DNA of 64,000 bases from Sweltsa coloradensis (Eukaryota; Arthropoda; Insecta; Plecoptera; Chloroperlidae), in the NCBI GenBank assembly GCA_024449915.1, contig JAMZAV010003191.1:24425-88424 (forward strand), written 5' to 3'. This document shows, piece after piece, positions 12,221 to 20,200 of this stretch. Made by a program: the position numbers and the translations under genes. Each line of letters opens with the position of its first letter. Position 1 is the stretch's first letter. The notes beneath the pieces are model-generated. The model was not told the DNA's origin. It saw only the letters and a program-made list of their open reading frames with translations, and did not search any database.

Positions 12221-13070
12221 CTCTTCACCCACACAGGTGTGATCCACATGCAAGTGCAGCTACCTGCACGAACACTCCAACGCCACCATGTCATGCCAGG
12301 ACGTGACCTGGAGTTTAGTCGGGTCATCCCCATCCAAGTGCAGCACTAGGAGCACACCCAACCCATGTGGCGCGCAGCAGATGTTTGGCTGCGACTGCGA
12401 GCTCTCCTCCTGACTCCAGATGATCCCTTGAAGCGCGCTCTTCACCCACACAGTGATCCACATGCAAGTGCAGCTACCTGCACGAACACTCCAGCGCCAC
12501 CATGTCATGCCAGGACGTGACCTGGAGTTTAGTCGGGTCATCCCCATCCAAGTGCAGCACTAGGAGCACACCCAACCCATGTGGCGCGCAGCAGATGTTT
12601 GGCTGCGACTGCGAGCTCTCCTCCTGATCCCAGATGATCCCTTGAAGCGCGCTCTTCACCCACACAGGTGTGATCCACATGCAAGTGCAGCTACCTGCAC
12701 GAACACTCCAACGCCACCATGTCATGCCAGGACGTGACCTGGAGTTTAGTCGGGTCATCCCCATCCAAGTGCAGCACTAGGAGCACACCCAACCCATGTG
12801 GCGCGCAGCAGATGTTTGGCTGCGACTGCGAGCTCTCCTCCTGATACCAGATGATCCCTTGAAGCGCGCTCTTCACCCACACAGTGATCCACATGCAAGT
12901 GCAGCTACTGCACGAACACTCCAACGCCACCATGTCATGCCAGGACGTGACCTGGAGTTTAGTCGGGTCATCCCCATCCAAGTGCATCACTAGTAGCACA
13001 CCCAAACGATTTGGCGCGCAGCAGATGTTTGGATGCGACTGCGAGCTCTGATCCCAGATGATCCCTTGAA
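12221..13070 (-). repeat. Tandem array of the 3' knot-coding segment, four ~217-bp units
   Basis: Units start at 12221 (217 bp), 12438 (214 bp), 12652 (217 bp) and 12869 (202 bp, continuous with the rest of exon 3). Each encodes LQGIIW...NICCAP..LGVLLV.HLDGDDPTKLQVTSWHD then MVALECSC plus about 40 bp of former 3' flank (beginning CACTTGCATGTGGATCAC). The three downstream units are nearly identical to one another and carry an extra EE, HG for NR and L for M, whereas the unit attached to the gene is the most diverged. The downstream units keep the TGC AGG TAG ending; the attached unit lacks one G there. Confidence 0.9.
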
Positions 13071-13723
13071 TCATGGCGTGGTTATTTTCCGGAAGGTACC
13101 TTGGAGGGCAACTTCCTTTGCAGGAGCCCAAATCAAATTCTTTTGGTTGAACAATATACTCAAACCCTTCAATATCCTTAAACTTCACTTTCATAACATC
13201 TCTGCAACACTTTTGCTCATTTTTGGAGCATTTATGGCGCTCATCCACGCTTAAATTATCATTCTGTGCGGATCGCTGATTCGCATTCTGTATGTGCACA
13301 CCAGCCACAATATTTAACACCGGACTGACGGTACGGTACTGTTTCCTTCCACCGTGTGTTCGATGGCCAGTTGTATGCCCCTGAGCGCGCAGTCCGAACA
13401 CTCGACCACCAGCTCCAGGGCCACACCCTTGTCCTCGGCGTTCCACACCTGCGCAATGCGTGTCACGTCCAGCTCGGTCCACAGGGAACCTCCAGACTCC
13501 GGGAAAAGTACGGGTTGCTGGCTGTCTATCACGTGGTGGTCGTCGAAGATACTGAAGGCGCGCACATGGACGACTTGCGTTGGCGAGACGGCTGGCTCGC
13601 GAAGAGACACCAGGAGACGGAGGGAAGCGTACTCGATCTCGGCCCCACTCTCGGGTATGCTGACGGGGAAGTGAAGAGTGGTGCGGTTAGCGGGCCCGCT
13701 GTCCAGTCCGGTGGTGTCGTCAT
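12691..13723 (-). CDS. mav: Exon 3 of the Maverick-like ligand: prodomain C-terminal half and cystine knot, frameshifted
   Basis: From 13723 to about 13340 the frame reads the beta-sandwich part of the prodomain (TTLHFPVSIPESGAEIEYA, LRLLVSLREPAV, LWTELDVTRIAQVWN, LELVVECSDC). Around 13330-13339 the plus strand reads GGTAC twice in tandem; removing one copy would bring the prodomain frame into the downstream frame (SPVLNIVAGVHIQN then the knot). The knot begins near 13240 with KCSKNEQKCCR and contains nine cysteines. Its expected terminus, ECSCR-stop, is lost through a missing base near 12907; the frame instead continues through a linker (SSCTCMWITVWVKSA) into a second copy of the knot's C-terminal half and stops at 12691. 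See the separate array entry. The 5-bp duplication could be biological or an error. Confidence 0.75.
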
Positions 13724-16700
13724 CTGAAACTTACAAGATGTAGTACGTCTCTCTGTCGTGACCTAACGAGGGATGGGTGCAGCTTTGTAGAATTGTCATT
13801 TTGATTCAAATCCAATACAATCTGGTGGATATTAAAACAATATTCGTATAACAATAATAAAACAATTATTTAACTCAGCGTCTGTGGCTTACTATAACAA
13901 TTTTATTTTGTAGTAGCCTATGATATAAATTTAAAACTGTCCCCAAATTCAATTTTTCACTTAATATAGCTAGCTCCAGTAATTTTAGTGCAATGACTGA
14001 TAATGTGGATTTATCTTTAGAAATCAGGGCGTTTGAAATATTCAATCGAGATTATAGAATGTCGTTGTACCATATTTTGCCTGTGTGAAGCTATAAAACC
14101 TCGATGCCTTCACTTGTCCAGGTAGAATTTTGCTCAAGTTGGAGTGCATTTCGTTTCGCGCCTGATTCATTTCAATACTTCGCAGATACTCCTTGTACGC
14201 CCTTGAGTACTCCTCCTGACTGACGTTCATCTAGAGACAAAAACATAGTCCTTGTACACCCTTGAGTACTCCTCCTGACTGACGTTCATCTAGAGACAAA
14301 AACACAGTCCTTGTACACCCTTGAGTACTCCTCCTGACTGACGTTCATCTAGAGACAAAAACAGAGTCCTTGTACACCATTGAGTACTCCTCCTGACTGA
14401 CGTCAAATACCGTAATAACACTACGTTTAATACAGGAAAGAGGGCTGTAAAACGGGAGACAACTAACAACAACGATCCTGGCGGCATTGGAGTTACATTA
14501 CCACGGCCATCTGGACGCCAAAACAATTAAAATACATTAAAGAAGGCGTTAAATCGGGAGACAATTAAGTGACTGCTTTGCTCTAAACAAAACATAAATA
14601 TGTCATTATTGTATTATTAAGCGAGCGAAGCGAGCGTTTCCATTTGACTCTGCCTGAAAAATTAGTCACCGTTTTTTGTTGTTTTTTTGTTTGTTTGTAT
14701 ATTTTTGTTTGTTTTTTTTTTTTTCTTGTTTGTTTGTATGTCTCGCGATAACGTTCGAACGGAGGCTCGGATCGAGTTGAAATTTTGACCATCCGCAAGC
14801 TTTGTTCTCGATTGAATGCCATTAGTTTTGTGGCAAAATCGTTCAAAAAGTTAAAAAGTTACATTAAAGTTAATCGAAAGTTTTTTTTTCAAACTAACCG
14901 GCGACAAAATCTGAGATAGCCAAATCATTTAGAATGTCCGTCCGGTCACGAATATGTTAATTTTAGTTTGATCCGATAAGTAGTGTAGATGGAAATTACA
15001 TTATAACAATAGTAACGTTGCCATGGCAACGAAAAGACGCGCGAAGTTTCTAATGCACTGCCACCTCGAAGTAATCAAAATACTTTCGAGGAAGCAGTCT
15101 ATTATTTGTCACCAAAGAGTTTAAATAGTTTTCCCAAGGAGTCAAGGTCCTCTAGATGGCGGTGGATTTTATCCACAAAGTAAAGTTTTACACAGGGGTT
15201 TACCCAAATACCTTGGCAATAATAAATAATATTGGTAACATGGCCCTGTGGACAGCGAACGTAGCAAATTTTAAAATTTAAAAAAATGTGCAATGTGGGT
15301 CTAGCTATAGCACGTGCTCGCTTATCAACGCGTCCAACTGAGCGTTTCCTAGTTATATCTTGACAGACATGCTCAAAGGTACTCGTATTATTACTAGCCT
15401 ACGTATTTGTATTGATTGTTCTTGTGTATTTTTGTATTGGTTACTGAAGAACTAGATATCAATACATGTTTTTAAATGTGTATACAAAGTATTACTAATC
15501 TAGTTCCTGGCACACTTTAATTAAGCGAGCGAAGCGAGCGTTTCCATTTGACTCTGCCGGAAAAATTAGTCACTGGTTTTTTTTTTTTTTTTTGTTTGTT
15601 TGTTTTTTTTTGTTTTTTGTTTGTATGTCTCGCCATAACGTTCGAACGGAGGCTCGGATCGAGTTGAAATTTTGACCATCCGCAAGCTTAGTTCTCGATT
15701 GAATGCCATTAGTTTTGTGGCAAAATCGTTCAAAAAGTTAAAAAGTTACGTGAAAGTTAAGCGAAAGTTTTTTTCAAACTAAACAGCGAAAAAATCTGAG
15801 ATAGCCAAATCATTTAGAATGTTCGTCCGGTCACGAATATGTTAATTTTATTTGATCCGATAAGTAGTGTAGATGGAAATTACATTCTAACAAAAGTAAC
15901 GTTGCCATGGCAACGAAAAGACGCGCGAAGTTTCTAATGCACTGCCACCTAGAAGTAATCAAATACTTTCGAGGAAGCAGTCTATTATTTGTCAACAAAG
16001 AGTTTTAAATAGTTTTCCCAAGGAGTCAAGGTCCTCTAGATGGCGGTGGATTTTATCCACAAAGTAAAGGTTTACACACGGGTGTACCCAAATACCTTGG
16101 CAATAATAAATAATATTGGAAACATGGCCCTGTGGACAGCGAACGTCGCAAATTTTAAAATTTTAAAAAATGTGCAATGTGGGTCTAGCTATAGCACGTG
16201 CTCGCTTATCAACGCGTCCAACTGAGCGTTTCCTAGTTAGTAATAGGCCTAACCCAAAAATGAATAAAAGGAGGATCATAATATTTGTTTTCACCATAGC
16301 TACACTTGCAATAAAGATGCAATATAATATGTTAATCTTATTTTTGTTGCTATGCAATGCACTGAAGCATAAAATTAAAAGGAATGACAACCCCTCCCTA
16401 TGCCTTACTATACGGTTTTAATGCTTGTAGTGGCAGTATACATGATATGCACACCAAGTTGTGTGTCTATCCACGCGACCGTCTGAGTGTCCAGATGGGT
16501 TCAGAATGCCTGAACCCGGGGAGTCGAATAGGCCCAGAGCTTACCTCTATGCTCATCGTACAGGTGTCTTCCCACAGTGCCGCTTCCCGTAAGGCCATCA
16601 ACCTTTTTTTTCCCCCTATGCCATCATTTCTACCTGTCGATAAAGACCATGTTACAGGAAGCGTTGATGGCCTAAGGGAATTGATTTATTCCCGTTTGGC

Positions 16701-17254
16701 CAACACCCTGCATTTCATTATGGAAAATACAAAGAAGGTTTGTTGGCCTTGGGGTAATTGATTTATTCCCGTTAGGCCAACAGCGTATAGGCATCGTTTA
16801 CGGTAAGGAGTGGGGTGTTGTTGGCGTCGGAATTGATTTATTCCCCTTTGGCCAACACCCTGCATTTTATTATTGAATATGTAAACAAGGTTTGTTGGTC
16901 TAAGGGGAATTGACTTATTACCCCAACGCCAACAACACCCCACTCCTTACCGTAAACGATGCATATACTCTGTTGGCCTAACGGGAATAAATCAATTACC
17001 CCAAGGCCAACAAACCTTCTTTGTATTTTCGATAATGAAATGCAGGGTGTTGGCCTAACGGGAATAAATCAATTCCCCTTAGGCCAACAAGTGTAACATG
17101 GTCTTTATCGACAGGTAGTAATGATGGCATAGGGGGAAAAAAAAGGTTGATGGCCTTACGGGAAGCGGCACTGTGGGACGGCTCCATCGTACAAGGCAAA
17201 GAAAAGGACGTCGTCTGCCCTCGAGGAATTTACCCCTTCCCTTTGACTACCTCA

Positions 17255-17286
<32 letters not shown>

Positions 17287-20200
17287 AATGACAAGACGGA
17301 CGATGACGCAGGCGACAACGATCACGACGTGGGGCAACCCCCAACAACCCCTCCCGTGCCAGCCCCCGGCCTGATTTCGTCACAACCCACCGGCCCCTAC
17401 TCCGCCAATCTTCCCCCTGTCTGTTTCTGATCAGCACAGGCCTACCCTCACCATGTACCACCGCGTTTACCCTTTCGCCCCAATCTTTTAAAAAAATATA
17501 TATATAACCAAAGGGCACTAATAACCTTAGTGTTGTGATTACTCCACTCAGGTGCAAGAAGTGGCGACTAAAATAGTCTGAGTATGAGTGTTTTCGATAG
17601 TAATATTATGTATTAGCCTGCCCAGGGGCATCTTGCCCTTGTTTTGTCGTGTAACGTAATTGTACAATTGGAAAATTACACTCAAACCCGACCCGGTAAA
17701 ATAATCTATGCGCTAACTCCAGTATTTGAATTTCGCGCCCAATGTAACTCCAATGCCGCCAGGGGCGCTGATCCAAATTGTCTCCTCCCACAACAATGGA
17801 AACACAGCCATCTTTCCTGTATTAAACGTAGTGTTATATTACGGTATTTGCTGACGTTCATCTTGAGACAAAAACATAGTCCTTGTACACACCCTTGAGT
17901 ACTCCTCCTGACTGACGTTCATCTAGAGACAAAAACATAGTCCTTGTACACCCTTGAGTACTCCTCCTGACTGACGTTCATCTAGAGACAAAAACATAGA
18001 GTCAATGTGTGTGAAACTGTTGCTCTATTCTGCAGGCTTTCTAGTTGATGCGTGCTTTCTTTGGTGGTGGGAAGCCATGCTGCTAGAGCCATGCCACATC
18101 ATTACTTACTTTAGGCACACTCGATACTCCATGTTATGAAAACACTCCTGGGAACACTAGGCTGGCTGTGTTTCAATATACAGAACACATGCAATACATT
18201 TTACAAACTTGCTTGATTTTAGTTGTCAGTCATCCATGACATGCTTTCTATTGATTTAGTCAGATGATCAAGAGTGGCTAGTCTACATTATTTCACTCGT
18301 TTTGACCATCATCAAAATATGATTTAAGCTATTTGGTAACCATGTGATAATTGCACCAAAATAGCGTAGAATTGAGTTTACAAGGACCACCCCATAGGAT
18401 CTGCTTGCCCCCAAGAGCTAGCGTAACACACGATAAATAAACAAGGAACTAGGAAGCTTCGCAAACGCTTTTTCAGGCGCGTTGTTGGATGAGCTTAATT
18501 GGTGCATTGAGCTGCCATGTGTTCATGAGAAATAATTTTTCGATTGCAGTCAAATTTCACAGGAATATATTAATTAGTATTCATAAAATTAAGAATCTGT
18601 GAAAAAATCATTACAATCGGATAAAGCATGTAGGTGTTATATGTCGATTTTTTTTAAATCGAAAAAATCGTAAAATTGCGATTTTCATGAGAAATAATTT
18701 TTCAATTGCGCTAAAAAAACGTGGCAGTTTTAAGTTTAGAAATTTTGAAGGCCTCCAGAAAATTTCATCGCAATTGGAGTATCGGTTTAGCCGGAATCGT
18801 GTTAACAGACACACACAAAAAAAAAAAAAAACATTCTGGATTTTTTTCTCCAGTGTAGTGAAATGGAATCTTCGCTTCGCTCATCCAATAAACCCCTTTT
18901 GGAGTATTTGTAAACTTGGAAGCTTCGCAAACGCTTTTTCAGGCGCGTTGTTGGATGAGCGTAATTTTTTAATTATGAAAAAAGCATAAAATTGCGATTT
19001 TCACGAGAAATAATTTTTCGATTGCACTCAAATTTCACACGAATATATTAATTCATTAGCTTACCCGTCGCGCGTTGCTTCGATCGCAAAAGAAACCTTC
19101 CCCGTGAAAAAATGCATATATGTGCCAAGTTTCATGGAGATCGGATGAATGGTGTAGTGTGGGATAAATCGGTTAATTAGCTAATCGATTAAACGGCGAA
19201 ATCCCAATTGTAAGTACGGTACAGTTGAGAACGCTGTGCTTATCAGTTGGCCCGCTGCCAACTACGGCGTCTTGTGACTCCTTACGAAATAAAACTTAAT
19301 TTGTCATCAGTACGCCTGCCATTACGTCATCAATAATATCTCTGTGACCAGCGGCTGCACTACACTACATTCGAAAACCATTGTTGTTTTTTTCACTTTA
19401 TGTGTTGCAGGCACCGATCACCACGTGTTATAACAAAATGGATAGCATAGAAACCTTCCCCGTAAAATAATACATAGGCCTATATGTGCCAAGTTTCATG
19501 GAGATCGGATGAATGGTATAGTAATGGACAAACTAATTCAAACTAATTAAAACTCAAAATTCATTTAAACTAGGAAAACGCTAAAGTCCCGCCGCGTTGA
19601 TGGATGAGCTTTTTAAAAATTTTAGTTTGCATGGGATATCTTTACTTTTGCAAGTTCTTTGTTTTGCTGCCTACGCATTGTAGCTGATTGTTGTCAAGTT
19701 TCTTTTGTTACTGTCAATTGGTATTATTTACCGTAAAAAACTTATATTAAAAGCTTTATTTCTATAGATTCTGGCTAACTATTTAAACTTTTTCTTTTAA
19801 AAGGTACTACATCACCATAACCTTAATGTCCATGTATAATATGAACGTTGTAGCCCCACCAGTTTGGTCAGAATTGGCCCAAATGGCACGAAAATATCGC
19901 AAAAAAAATCAAAAAACTTATATTAAAAGCTTTATTTCTATGGATTCTGGCTAACTTTTTCAACTTTTTCTTTCAAAAGGTACTACATCACCATAACCTT
20001 AATGTCCATGTATAATATGAACGTTGTAGCCCCACCCGTTTGGTCAGAATTGGCCCAAATGTCACGAAAATATCGCACCAAAAATCGAAAAAAATCGTAA
20101 AAGTACGATATTCATGAGAAATATTTCTTCGATTGTACCCAAAAACAATACACCTCTAAGTTCAGAGATTTCGAAGGTCCTGTCAAATTTTCATCAAGAT

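Larger units (their letters stand above)
14404..17850. mobile_element. 3.4-kb TIR element inserted in the exon-2 array, 7-bp target duplication
   Basis: The two ends are inverted repeats: left CAAATACCGTAATAACAC at 14404, right complement at 17850, extending imperfectly for about 110 bp (shared blocks CGTTTAATACAGGAAAG and CTGGCGGCATTGGAGTTACA). The insertion is flanked by CTGACGT on both sides (14397-14403 and 17851-17857); deleting the element and one CTGACGT recreates an intact 59-bp array unit. No transposase frame is visible, so it is non-autonomous. It contains two HINE-like copies, a foldback element and a (GAC)n-rich segment. A 7-bp duplication fits few families (Dada-type is one; hAT would be 8), so I leave the superfamily open. 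Confidence 0.8.

Noticed and set aside
12260..12764. Separate short ORFs (95-96 codons) with knot fragments
   Set aside because: They are the downstream units of the tandem array read in their own frames, not independent genes.
12221..13070. CRISPR-like or satellite interpretation of the array
   Set aside because: Units are long, coding-derived and lack unique spacers; the host is an animal genome.
17173..17430. Aspartate-rich frame
   Set aside because: Produced by the (GAC)n run inside an interspersed repeat also found inversely at 10.5-10.76 kb.
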